Counted from the first letter of the stretch, positions 1-8,877 are shown. The stretch: DNA of 36,856 nt from JBAXZR01 sp041670165 (GCA_041670165.1 JBAXZR010000010.1:1-36856), one strand, 5' to 3'. The notes: generated from the letters alone by a model not told the origin. A program made the numbers and translations.

Positions 1-30
1 AATAATAATAATAATAATAATAATAATAAG
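1..30. repeat. AAT trinucleotide microsatellite
   Basis: Nine perfect AAT units followed by AAG at the very edge of the window, so the full tract may be longer. It lies in non-coding, AT-rich sequence upstream of a decayed lipoprotein gene. Such a tract could be slippage-prone or could mark an assembly end. Confidence 0.9.
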
Positions 31-109
31 GTTGAAAGTCTTTTCATTTAAAGAATATTTAACAAAATAAATAATGTAATAATACAAATAGAATTAAACT
101 ATATAAAAG

Positions 110-307
110 ACGACTCATAAAAAAATATTTAAATTCTTATGTTTTTTTATTTTAATTGTTCCAGTTATGTTTATTTTTGGAGCTTGTTCAACAACTGAAA
201 CTATTACCATAAATTCAATAGTAAATGTTGAAAAAACTTCTTCAGATAATTTAGTTGATACATACACTATTACTTATTCAAATGGGACATCTTCAACATT
301 TACTTAA
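110..307 (+). pseudogene. decayed lipoprotein gene (start codon lost, 3' truncated)
   Basis: An open frame from 110 encodes a clear lipoprotein signal peptide: a Lys-rich start (THKKIFK), a hydrophobic stretch and a lipobox-like FIFGAC. A short mature part follows, ending TYSNGTSSTFT at TAA 305-307. The codon where the start should be (110-112) is ACG, not ATG, and no Shine-Dalgarno precedes it. The closing motif (YTITYSNGTSSTFT) looks like the beginning of a repeat type that normally continues with VTNG, so the stop probably truncates it. Past the stop the frame meets three more stops within about 25 bases. I read it as a remnant of a surface lipoprotein; the alternative is a very short lipoprotein using a non-canonical start. 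Confidence 0.5.
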
Positions 308-569
308 CCAGATGCAATGTGATAATAAATCTCATATTTTATTTCTTTTAACATATTATTTTCCCCGTTTTTTTCTCTTGTTGAAAATTGTTAAAATATT
401 TGTTTGGCTAATTTGGAAAAAAATTCGCAACTAATTTAAAATAACATAACGACATTAACTGTTATCGCAAAATAACTGTTAATGAAAAAGATTTTATTAG
501 TATAAGTTATTAGTATTCTAAAAGTCAAATATAATTTATTTTATATAAATATTATAATTCAAATTTAGG

Positions 570-878
570 TTATTGACAAAAGTCATCTTTTTTTTGTTTA
601 ATTATTGAATTTTTAAACTTTTCTTTATCTTCTTTCCATAGTAAATATTTTTCTTTTTGACACACTGCACATGGTCTATAACCTGCCATTACAGCATCAT
701 ATTCACTTGCAAAAAACACTCGATTACCGACATAATAACCTTTTTCAATCCATCTTAGTGCAGAAGGGCAATCAAGTTTTCCATAAATCTTTAGAGGTTT
801 ATAACCACCATAAATACCCTTTTCTTTGCTTAAATATTGTTTATTTTCTGCACTTATTAATTTATAGAATTTATCCAT
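570..878 (-). CDS. small Ada-type metal-binding domain protein
   Basis: A protein of 102 residues, started at the ATG behind AGAGGA. The core KLDCPSALRWI ... NRVFFASEYDAVMAGYRPCAVC is recognisable as the stand-alone small protein family related to the N-terminal zinc-binding domain of the Ada DNA-repair regulator. In Ada four cysteines bind zinc and one of them accepts methyl groups from phosphotriesters. Here only C37, C70 and C73 are visible in the motif (C101 is at the C-terminus), and the residue matching the methyl-accepting Cys is not Cys. A structural or DNA-binding role is therefore more likely than alkyl repair. It is monocistronic, with a near-consensus promoter at 900-927. The family assignment is from remembered motifs. 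Confidence 0.7.
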   Translation of the reverse strand: MDKFYKLISAENKQYLSKEKGIYGGYKPLKIYGKLDCPSALRWIEKGYYVGNRVFFASEYDAVMAGYRPCAVCQKEKYLLWKEDKEKFKNSIIKQKKDDFCQ

Positions 879-899
879 AATTCCTCTTTATTACTAATT

Positions 900-927
900 A
901 TTATAATTTAATTTTAATCATTGTCAA
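900..927 (-). promoter_or_regulatory. sigma-A type promoter of the Ada-like gene
   Basis: Read on the minus strand: TTGACA (922-927), 16-nt spacer, TATAAT (900-905). Both hexamers match the consensus, 22 nt upstream of the ATG at 878, leaving a short leader that carries the AGAGGA ribosome binding site. Confidence 0.75.
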
Positions 928-1070
928 ATTTTGATTTGTGATAAATTTGTATATTTTCGATGCAATAAAATCTTTCAAATAAATTATTTCTATCTTATTT
1001 TTTTCCATTGTTTATTTCTTAATTAAACAATTTTCTTTGTTTTCTTAGCAAAAAATAATTTTTTTGTGTT

Positions 1071-1103
1071 ATAAAAAACACCAAGTAAAATTACTTGGTG
1101 TTT
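1071..1103 (-). terminator. intrinsic terminator of rpoB-rpoC
   Basis: Perfect 13-bp inverted repeat: AAACACCAAGTAA (1076-1088) and its complement (1091-1103). On the minus strand it is followed by a T-run (complement of the A-run 1073-1078). It lies about 60 nt past the rpoC stop. The formal loop is 2 nt, so the innermost A-T pairs probably open. Confidence 0.85.
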
Positions 1104-1164
1104 CATTTGACCAATTTTTTTTAAAACCTGAAAAAATTAGAAAGTATTATTTATATTGTTAAAA

Positions 1165-4100
1165 TTATTCATTAACAACTGGCATAACATTTCTATATTG
1201 TTTTAATCCAGTTCCTGCTGGGATAAGTTTTCCAATGATAACATTTTCCTTAAGTCCAGTGAGGTAATCAACATTTCCCTTTATTGCAGCATCTGTAAGA
1301 ACTCTTGATGATTCTTGGAATGATGCAGCTGAAAGGAAGCTGTCGGTTGTGAGTGCTGCTTTTGTGATTGAGAGAAGAACTCTCTTTGAAGAAGCTGGCA
1401 TTAATCCTGCTTCTAAAGCTTTAAGGTTCTCATCTTCAAGTTTGATTATGTCAACAACTTCACCTGGTAACAAGTTTGTTCCGCCTGCGTTTTCAATTTT
1501 AACTTTTTTAAGCATTTGAGAAATAATAACTTCAAGATGCTTATCGTTTATGCTAACATCGTTAGAACGATATACGGCAATAACTTCTTTCAAAAGATAA
1601 TCTTGAACGCCTCTTACTCCACGGATTCTAAGGAGATCTGTTGGGTTGATTGAACCAAGTGTAAGTTGAGTTCCTGCTTCAACAGTGTCGCCATTTTTAA
1701 CTTTGAGAGTAACTGGTTTTCTAGCTTCGTATGTAACATCTCCATCGCTGGATTTAACTGTCATAATGAATGCTTTTGCTTCTTCTTTAATTGTGAGTTT
1801 TCCTGAAACTTCACTAAGAAGTGCTTCACCCTTTGGACGCTTTGCTTCGAAGATTTCTTCAACACGAGGCAATCCTTTTGTGATATCGGCAGCAACAGCA
1901 ACACCACCACTTTGGAAGGTTCTCATTGTGAGCTGAGTTCCCGGTTCACCGATACTCTGAGCAGCAATGATACCAACTGCTTCACCAATGCTAACAAGTT
2001 TTTGATTCGACATGTTCTTTCCATAACATTTTGCACAAACACCATGCTTACATTTGCAAGTAAGGAGTGATCTAATTGTTACAGATGTGATGCCTGCACT
2101 TGCAACTTCGGCAGCTTGAGCCTCTGTGATTAAGTCGCCATCTTTAATAATAACTTTCTTAGTTTTTGGATCGATAACATTATCAATTGCAACTCTTCCT
2201 GTGATTCTATCTTTAAGGCTTTCAAGTTCAACCTTGTCTTCCATAATTGCTGAAACAGTGATTCCCTTTGGTTTTTCACCTAAAGTTGCAAAGCAATCTT
2301 CTTCGTTGATAACAACTGCATGAGATATATCAACAAGTCTTCTTGTTAAATATCCAGCATCGGCTGTTTGAAGAGCACGATCGGCAAGACCTTTACGACC
2401 ACCACGAGATGATAGGAAGTACTCAATTGGAGTAAGTCCATTTCTGAAACATGATTTAACAGGAATATCAACTTTTTGTCCTGAAGCATTGGTGATAATA
2501 CCACGCATTCCGGCAATTTGGTTGAGCTGAACTTCAGTTCCACGAGCCTTTGAAGCAACCATCATCTTGAGCGGGTTGAAGTCATTGAGATTTGCAACAA
2601 CCGCTGCTTGAACTTTTCCTGTTGTTTCATTCCAAATTGAAATGTTAGCAGTAAGTTTTTCATCGTTTGTGATAAGTCCTCTTCTGAACAATTTTTCATT
2701 CTCAAGAACTTTTTCTTCAGCTTCTTTAAGAATTTCAGCTTTCTTTGGAGATTCTTTCATATCAAAAGCATTGATTGTAAGACCTGAAAGAGTTGAATAT
2801 TTATATCCAAGTTCCTTAAGGTTATCAATAAGTCTACTTGTTGCAGTTGTTCCAAGTTTTCTAAATGTGTCTTCAACAAGCTTACTAAGTTCACCCTTTT
2901 TAATTATTGTGTTAAGTTCAAAGAGAGCAACATTTTCTGGAATGGTTCTATCAACATATCCAAGATTTTGAGGAATTGCTTTGTTGTTGAAAATTATTCT
3001 TCCAACACTTGTTTTGAATCTTGCTGTATATTCACCTGTTTCATTTTTAACAGTTCTTCTAAGAAAGATTTCTGCTTGAATGTCAACAGTTCCAGTTTGC
3101 AATGCAATAATTGCTTCATCTTCATTTGCAAAAACCATTCCTTCGCCTTTTGCGCCTGGTTTGATTTGTGTCAAGAAATAGCAACCAAGAACAATATCAA
3201 GTCCTGGTGAAACAACAGATTTTCCGCTTGAAAGGTTCAAAATGTTGTTTGATGCAAGCATAAGTGTTCTTGCTTCAGTGCGAGCATCAATTGAAAGTGG
3301 AACATGGACTGGCATTTGATCGCCGTCGAAATCGGCAGCAAATCCAGTACATACTGAAGGGTGAAGTTTAATAGCTCTTCCTTCAACAAGAACTGGTTCA
3401 AATGCTTGAATTCCAAGTCTATGAAGTGTTGGAGCACGGTTCAAAAGAACTGGGTGATCCTTAATTACTTCAGCTAAAACATCCCATACAACAGGGCTTT
3501 CTCTTTCAATAAGTCTTTTTGCACTTCTGAAACTTACATTGTGGGCTTCATTGAGTTCACAAAGTCTTTTCATAATGAAAGGTTTAAAGAGTTCAAGAGC
3601 CATTTCTTTTGGCAATCCACATTGATACATTTTAAGTTCTGGTCCAACAACAATTACTGAACGACCAGAATAGTCAACACGCTTTCCAAGCAAATGCTGA
3701 CGGAATCTTCCTTGTTTTCCTGAAAGAATTGCTGTGAGTGATTTAAGATCTCTTGATTTTGCTCCTTGAATTGCCTTTCCTCTCTTACCATTTTCAATAA
3801 GAGCATCAACTGCTTCTTGAAGCATTCTCTTTTCGTTACGAACAATTACTTCTGGAGCACCAAGTTCCATAAGCTTTTTAAGACGATTGTTTCTGTTGAT
3901 AACTCTACGATACAAATCATTAAGATCACTTGTTGCATATCTTCCGCCATCGAGTTGAACCATTGGTCTAAGTTCAGGTGGAAGAACTGGAATAACATCC
4001 ATAATCATCCATTTAGGTTGATTTCCGCTCTTAATGAAAGCTTCAACAATTTCAAGCTTTTTGATTGCTTTAAGTCGTTTTTGTCCTTTTGCATCAACAA

Positions 4101-4686
4101 GCAAAGCTTTGAGTTCTTTGCTTTCCTTTGGAAGGTCAATTTGTGACAAAAGTTCTTTTATGGCTTCAGCACCCATTTGAGCACGAAAAGATTTTGGTCC
4201 AAATGAAGCAACTGCATCACGATATTCTTTGTCTGTAAGAATTTGTTTGTAAGCAAGCCCTGTTTGTTTTGGATCAATAACAATGTAGTTTACATAATAC
4301 AAAACTTGTTCAAGAACTTTGCTTGTTAAATCAAGGAGTGTTCCAATTCTTGTTGGAACGCTTCTGAAGAACCAAATATGAGAAACAGGAGCAGCAAGCT
4401 CAATGTGTCCCATTCTTTCACGACGAACTTTTGCACGAGTTACTTCAACTCCGCATTTGTCGCAAATGATTCCTTTGTAACGAATTCTCTTATATTTTCC
4501 ACAATGACATTCCCAGTCTTTTCTTGGTCCAAAAATGCGTTCACAAAACAAACCATCTTTTTCAGGTTTCTGTGTGCGATAGTTAATTGTTTCTGGTTTT
4601 GTTACTTCACCATAAGACCATTCACGGATTTTTTCTGGTGATGCCAATCCGATTTTGATTGAATCAAAATTATTGAGTTCAAACAT
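1165..4686 (-). CDS. rpoC: DNA-directed RNA polymerase subunit beta'
   Basis: Catalytic largest subunit of RNA polymerase, 1173 residues. The start is the ATG at 4686 (MFELNNFDSIKIG) behind GGGAG; an upstream in-frame extension lacks the family start and was rejected. The N-terminal zinc site has C60, C62, C75 and C78. The second zinc site is CKCKHGVCAKC. The clamp and lid segments (LGKRVDYSGRSVIVVGP) and the bridge helix region (GGRKGLADRALQTADAGYLTRR) are present. The Mg-binding Asp triad is D452, D454 and D456. Two near-invariant positions are altered: the motif normally NADFDGD reads AADFDGD (A450), and the trigger loop reads MRTFQSGG with Gln925 in place of the usual His. The gene is otherwise intact, 45 nt after rpoB in one transcript, and ends at a strong terminator. 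Confidence 0.98.
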   Translation of the reverse strand: MFELNNFDSIKIGLASPEKIREWSYGEVTKPETINYRTQKPEKDGLFCERIFGPRKDWECHCGKYKRIRYKGIICDKCGVEVTRAKVRRERMGHIELAAPVSHIWFFRSVPTRIGTLLDLTSKVLEQVLYYVNYIVIDPKQTGLAYKQILTDKEYRDAVASFGPKSFRAQMGAEAIKELLSQIDLPKESKELKALLVDAKGQKRLKAIKKLEIVEAFIKSGNQPKWMIMDVIPVLPPELRPMVQLDGGRYATSDLNDLYRRVINRNNRLKKLMELGAPEVIVRNEKRMLQEAVDALIENGKRGKAIQGAKSRDLKSLTAILSGKQGRFRQHLLGKRVDYSGRSVIVVGPELKMYQCGLPKEMALELFKPFIMKRLCELNEAHNVSFRSAKRLIERESPVVWDVLAEVIKDHPVLLNRAPTLHRLGIQAFEPVLVEGRAIKLHPSVCTGFAADFDGDQMPVHVPLSIDARTEARTLMLASNNILNLSSGKSVVSPGLDIVLGCYFLTQIKPGAKGEGMVFANEDEAIIALQTGTVDIQAEIFLRRTVKNETGEYTARFKTSVGRIIFNNKAIPQNLGYVDRTIPENVALFELNTIIKKGELSKLVEDTFRKLGTTATSRLIDNLKELGYKYSTLSGLTINAFDMKESPKKAEILKEAEEKVLENEKLFRRGLITNDEKLTANISIWNETTGKVQAAVVANLNDFNPLKMMVASKARGTEVQLNQIAGMRGIITNASGQKVDIPVKSCFRNGLTPIEYFLSSRGGRKGLADRALQTADAGYLTRRLVDISHAVVINEEDCFATLGEKPKGITVSAIMEDKVELESLKDRITGRVAIDNVIDPKTKKVIIKDGDLITEAQAAEVASAGITSVTIRSLLTCKCKHGVCAKCYGKNMSNQKLVSIGEAVGIIAAQSIGEPGTQLTMRTFQSGGVAVAADITKGLPRVEEIFEAKRPKGEALLSEVSGKLTIKEEAKAFIMTVKSSDGDVTYEARKPVTLKVKNGDTVEAGTQLTLGSINPTDLLRIRGVRGVQDYLLKEVIAVYRSNDVSINDKHLEVIISQMLKKVKIENAGGTNLLPGEVVDIIKLEDENLKALEAGLMPASSKRVLLSITKAALTTDSFLSAASFQESSRVLTDAAIKGNVDYLTGLKENVIIGKLIPAGTGLKQYRNVMPVVNE

Positions 4687-4731
4687 GTTTTTCTCCCTTT
4701 TTAAATAGCTTCTAAGACATTGCAAATATAA

Positions 4732-7700
4732 TTATTCAATATCGCTTCCGTCAAACGAATCAAATAATCCGCTTGCATCAAAATCTGGAACAGTTGTTTG
4801 TTTTTCAATTTCTTCTAAAATTTCAGATTTTGTTTCTTCTTCTTTTTCAAGGCTTATTGAGCTAAGCTCTGATTCAACTGCGCTTGCAAGAGAGTGATCA
4901 TTTGTGTCTTCAAGAGCAAGATCAGAAATTGAGAATTCTTGGTTTTGTCCTGTGAGAATCTTCACATCAAGAGCCAAACTTTGCAATTCTTTAACAAGAA
5001 CCTTAAATGCTTCTGGAACTCCTGGTTCAGCGATTGGCAAACCTTTGATAATAGATTCATAAGTTTTAACTCTACCAACGGTGTCGTCTGATTTAACTGT
5101 AAGCATTTCTTGCAATATATTTGCTGCTCCGTATGCTTCAAGTGCCCAAACTTCCATTTCTCCGAATCTTTGTCCACCAAACATGGCTTTTCCGCCAAGA
5201 GGTTGTTGTGTAATAAGTGAATATGGTCCAATTGAACGAGCATGCATTTTTGAATCAACCATGTGATCAAGTTTAAGCATGTACTTCCAACCAACTGTTG
5301 CGGCTGTTTCAAATGGCTCGCCTGTTCTTCCATCATAAAGTTGAATTTTGCCATCGGCAGGGAAATTGTTTTGAACAAGCAATTCCTGAATCTCAGAAGC
5401 TGTTGCTCCATCAAATGTTGGAACACAAACCTTCCAGTTAAGACTTTTTGCAACCAATCCGAGATGCACTTCAAGAACCTGTCCAACATTCATACGAGAT
5501 GGAATACCAAGTGGGTTAAGAACAATATCAATTGGTTGTCCGTTAGCCATGAAAGGCATATCTGATTGTGGAAGCACAACGGATACAACACCTTTGTTTC
5601 CGTGACGACCACTAAGTTTATCGCCGACAGAAAGCTTTCTTCTCTGAGCAACAATAACTTTAACCATCATTGTAACCCCAGGATCAAGTTCATCTTTGTT
5701 TTTGCGTGAGAAAATTTGAACATCAACAACAACACCGCCTCTACCATGTTGAACACGAAGAGATGTGTCACGAACTTCACGAGCTTTTTCACCAAAGATT
5801 GCTCTGAGCAATCTTTCTTCTGGAGTAAGTTCAGTTTCGCCCTTTGGTGTTACTTTTCCAACAAGAATGTCTCCTGCGTGAACTTCTGCACCAACACGAA
5901 CAATTCCGTTTTCATCAAGATCTTTAAGAGCTTCTTCACCAAGGTTAGGAATGTCTCTTGTGATTTCTTCGTCGCCAAGTTTTGTTGTACGGCATTTAAT
6001 TTCTTCAACTTTAAGAGTTATGGAAGTGAATACATCTTCTTTAACAATACGATCAGAAATTATGATAGCATCTTCAAAGTTGTATCCTTCCCAGTTCATG
6101 TATGCAACAAGAACATTTTTTCCAATTGCAAGTTCACCATTTTGAGTTGAATATCCATCAGCAAGTAAGTCGCCCTTTTTAACAGCTTGACCAAGTTTGC
6201 AGTTTGGTTTTTGATTCATACAAGTGTCTTGGTTTGTTTTACGGAATTTAATAAGATCATATATATCTTCACCATTAGCTGTGAGAACTTTGATTTGATT
6301 TGCTGAAACATATGAAACAACACCATCGTTACTAGCAAGAATCATTGCACCACAATCATGGGCAATTTTTGATTCCATACCAGTTGCAACAATAGGAGCT
6401 TCTGGTTTAAGAAGTGGAACAGCTTGTCGTTGCATGTTTGCACCCATCAAAGCACGAGGCGTATCGTTGTTTCCAAGGAAAGGAATAAGAGCAGTTGCTG
6501 CTGAAATAAACTGACGAGGTGAAACATCAACAAGGTCAACTGTGCTAGATGGCACTTCAACAACTGTGTTTTTGTAACGGCAAACAATTCTTTTGTTTAC
6601 AAAATGACCATCTTCTGTGAGAGGTTCAATTGCTTGAGCAATATAAGAAGTGTCTTCAGCATCTGCCATTCTGTATACAACATCTCTTGAAATAATTCCA
6701 GTTTCTTTGTTAACCACACGATAAGGAGTTTCAAGAAGACCATAGTCATTTATTTTTACGAAAGAAGCAAGAGTGGAAATAAGTCCAATGCTCTGTCCTT
6801 CTGGAGTTTCGATAGCGCAAATTCTTCCATAGTGAGTGTAATGAACATCGCGGACTTCTGCGCTAGCTCTTTCCTTTTTAATTCCACCTGGTCCAACAGC
6901 TGAAATTTTTCTTTTTTGTGTAAGACCTGAAAGTGGATTGATTTGATCCATAAGTTGAGAAAGCTGAGAAGATGAAATGAAATCTTTCAAAGCTTTGTTA
7001 ACTGGTCTTGGATTAATAATTGTGCTTGGAGTAACTTCGTTAAGATCCTTACTTTGTAAAGCATCACGAACAGCTCCAGCAAGTTTGTTAATTCCGCTTC
7101 TAAGAGCATTGCCCATAAGTTCGCCAACAGAAGCTATTCTTCTGTGAGCAAGGTGATCAATGTTATCAATATCATTGATTCCAGCCATATTGTCAAGATA
7201 AACACTTACTGAGGCAAGAATATCATCAATTGTAAGAGTTGATGTCATAAGCTCTTTTGCAGCAGCTTTGATTGCTTCAGCGCGTTTTTCTTTAGTTTTA
7301 TTTTCTTTAAGAATTTGTTTAAGAGTTGGCAAATATACTTGTTCAAGAATGCCAAGTTCTTTTTCATTGCATGGGAAAAATGCAGAAAGATTTACACGAT
7401 TGTTTCCTCTCATGAAATGCTTTTTGCCATCAACCATAACCCAAACTTCATTAACACCACTGTCTTGAATTTTTTCAGCAACTTCAGCAGTGAAAACTTC
7501 ACCTTTCTTTGCCAAAATTTCATCTTCACAAAGAACATTTTCAGCTGCTTCAAGCCCAATAATTCTTCTTGCGATTGAAAGTTTTTTGTTTAAGTTGTAA
7601 CGACCAACACGAGCAAGATTGTACCATTGTTCAGAGAAGAACACTGGAACAATGAAGTTTCTCATAACTTCAGCTGAAGGAACTTCTCCTCCAGGCATTT

Positions 7701-8418
7701 TTTTAGCAAGTTCCAAAAGAGCTTCATCTTCTGTTTGTTGAGGTTCTTTGTCCAAAATGTTTTTTACAACAGAATTGTTTCCAAAAGCTTCAGCAATTTC
7801 TGTGTTGTTGATTCCAAAACATTTAAGGAAAACACCAAGAGAAACTTTGCTTCCCCTGTTAATGACAACTTTTATGATTTCGTTTGCACCTTGTTCAAGT
7901 TCAAGCCAATTTCCACGAGTTGGAATGATTTGTCCACGAAGAGTTGACAAGTCTTTTCCATCAAGAGAAACATACATGCTTGGTGAACGAACAATTTGAG
8001 AAACAACAGTTCTTTGAACACCATTAAAAACAAAGCTTCCATCTTCTGTCATAAGAGGGATATCTCCAAGGAAAACTTCACTTTCAATTGCATTACCAGT
8101 TTCACTAACAACAAAACGAGTCTTTGCTTTGAGAGCAACTGTGTATGAACTGCCCCTTCTTAAGCATTCTGCAACATCATATTTTGGTTTTTCGTCCAAT
8201 GAGAAATCAAGAAAGAATAATTTACCCTTTCCGCTGTAATCTACAATTGGAGAAAATTCGTCCAAAATTTCCTTGATGCCAGTTTTTAAAAATCTAGCGT
8301 AGGCATCTTTTTGAATTTCCAAAAGATAAGGAACATCCAAAACTTCATCAACTTTGGAAAAACAATATCTTTCCGTGTTTCCAAATAAGCGTTTTTTAAT
8401 ATGAGCTAATTTGTCCAT
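4732..8418 (-). CDS. rpoB: DNA-directed RNA polymerase subunit beta
   Basis: Second large RNA polymerase subunit, 1228 residues, started at ATG 8418 behind AAGGAG. Hallmarks seen: the rifampicin region SSQLSQLMDQINPLSGLTQK, GYNFEDAIIISDR, the GDKLSGRHGNKG active-site loop, and a C-terminal segment typical of beta (GGKAMFGGQRFGEMEVWALE). The tail after about residue 1185 is acidic and of low complexity. Against E. coli numbering, rifamycin-contact positions are changed: F514 to Leu489, H526 to Gln501, R529 to Lys504, L533 to Val508 and N568 to Ser543, while Q513, D516 and S531 are kept. The ribosomal protein genes rplJ/rplL that commonly precede rpoB are absent; a promoter and possible attenuator lie just upstream. 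Confidence 0.98.
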   Translation of the reverse strand: MDKLAHIKKRLFGNTERYCFSKVDEVLDVPYLLEIQKDAYARFLKTGIKEILDEFSPIVDYSGKGKLFFLDFSLDEKPKYDVAECLRRGSSYTVALKAKTRFVVSETGNAIESEVFLGDIPLMTEDGSFVFNGVQRTVVSQIVRSPSMYVSLDGKDLSTLRGQIIPTRGNWLELEQGANEIIKVVINRGSKVSLGVFLKCFGINNTEIAEAFGNNSVVKNILDKEPQQTEDEALLELAKKMPGGEVPSAEVMRNFIVPVFFSEQWYNLARVGRYNLNKKLSIARRIIGLEAAENVLCEDEILAKKGEVFTAEVAEKIQDSGVNEVWVMVDGKKHFMRGNNRVNLSAFFPCNEKELGILEQVYLPTLKQILKENKTKEKRAEAIKAAAKELMTSTLTIDDILASVSVYLDNMAGINDIDNIDHLAHRRIASVGELMGNALRSGINKLAGAVRDALQSKDLNEVTPSTIINPRPVNKALKDFISSSQLSQLMDQINPLSGLTQKRKISAVGPGGIKKERASAEVRDVHYTHYGRICAIETPEGQSIGLISTLASFVKINDYGLLETPYRVVNKETGIISRDVVYRMADAEDTSYIAQAIEPLTEDGHFVNKRIVCRYKNTVVEVPSSTVDLVDVSPRQFISAATALIPFLGNNDTPRALMGANMQRQAVPLLKPEAPIVATGMESKIAHDCGAMILASNDGVVSYVSANQIKVLTANGEDIYDLIKFRKTNQDTCMNQKPNCKLGQAVKKGDLLADGYSTQNGELAIGKNVLVAYMNWEGYNFEDAIIISDRIVKEDVFTSITLKVEEIKCRTTKLGDEEITRDIPNLGEEALKDLDENGIVRVGAEVHAGDILVGKVTPKGETELTPEERLLRAIFGEKAREVRDTSLRVQHGRGGVVVDVQIFSRKNKDELDPGVTMMVKVIVAQRRKLSVGDKLSGRHGNKGVVSVVLPQSDMPFMANGQPIDIVLNPLGIPSRMNVGQVLEVHLGLVAKSLNWKVCVPTFDGATASEIQELLVQNNFPADGKIQLYDGRTGEPFETAATVGWKYMLKLDHMVDSKMHARSIGPYSLITQQPLGGKAMFGGQRFGEMEVWALEAYGAANILQEMLTVKSDDTVGRVKTYESIIKGLPIAEPGVPEAFKVLVKELQSLALDVKILTGQNQEFSISDLALEDTNDHSLASAVESELSSISLEKEEETKSEILEEIEKQTTVPDFDASGLFDSFDGSDIE

Positions 8419-8481
8419 TTTTATCTCCTTGCATAATTTGTGTTGTCATTAGTGGATAAAAACAAAGTCTTCAAAAACCGC

Positions 8482-8519
8482 AAAAAAGTCCCGACCCAAA
8501 CATTATTGTTTTTGTCAGG
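8482..8519 (-). terminator. candidate attenuator hairpin in the rpoB leader
   Basis: On the minus strand CCTGAC (8514-8519) pairs with GTCGGG (8490-8495, one G-U pair). An inner AAACA/TGTTT stem lies inside, separated from the outer stem by a small internal loop. The hairpin is followed after two bases by TTTTTT (8482-8487). It sits downstream of the rpoB promoter (8571-8599) and about 65 nt before the rpoB start, so transcripts from that promoter must pass it. Confidence 0.5.
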
Positions 8520-8570
8520 AAATTTCAACATAAATTCATAAAAGCTTAATTTTAACCATTTTAACTCTGA

Positions 8571-8599
8571 ATAATAACACACCCATTTCATCGTGTCAA
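8571..8599 (-). promoter_or_regulatory. sigma-A type promoter of rpoB-rpoC
   Basis: Minus strand: TTGACA (8594-8599), 17-nt spacer, TATTAT (8571-8576). It predicts a leader of roughly 145 nt before the rpoB ATG. Confidence 0.75.
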
Positions 8600-8877
8600 C
8601 CTGTTTTATCAATTATTTTGTTTTTTTATAGCAAAAATTCATTTGAAAACAAAGTAATTACTCACCTTGTGAAATGTGTAAAGAAGGATAACATTATGCG
8701 ACCAAATTGGCAATAGCATTTTGTAAACAATGAATTAATTTTTAATTTTATTTAAGAAATGTTTAAAATTTTTAATACAATTAATATTATTTGGACAATA
8801 AATTTACCAAATCAAAAAAAGTTTTTTTGACATAATTTTTTGGCAATCAAAATTTGATAGAGGTTTTTTGCTAAAAA
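8600..8877. other. non-coding gap between ypeB and the rpoB promoter
   Basis: No convincing reading frame. The only structure near the ypeB 3' end is the palindrome TCAAAAAAAGTTTTTTTGA (8812-8830), with a one-base centre; it is at best a weak terminator. Confidence 0.5.

Noticed and set aside
1..569. tRNA or small RNA gene in the left gap
   Set aside because: No cloverleaf, conserved box or strong stem was seen.
3766..4146. Open frame antisense to rpoC
   Set aside because: Composition and lack of signals mark it as a shadow of rpoC.
4684..4725. Extended rpoC N-terminus (13 extra codons)
   Set aside because: No ribosome binding site and no family match; the ATG at 4686 has GGGAG and begins the usual rpoC N-terminus.
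5716..6150. Long open frame on the plus strand inside rpoB
   Set aside because: Antisense shadow of rpoB with Asn/Phe/Ser-rich composition, no ribosome binding site or motif.
8812..8830. Palindrome after ypeB as a strong terminator
   Set aside because: The centre is one base and the stem is A-T only, so it would not form a stable hairpin.
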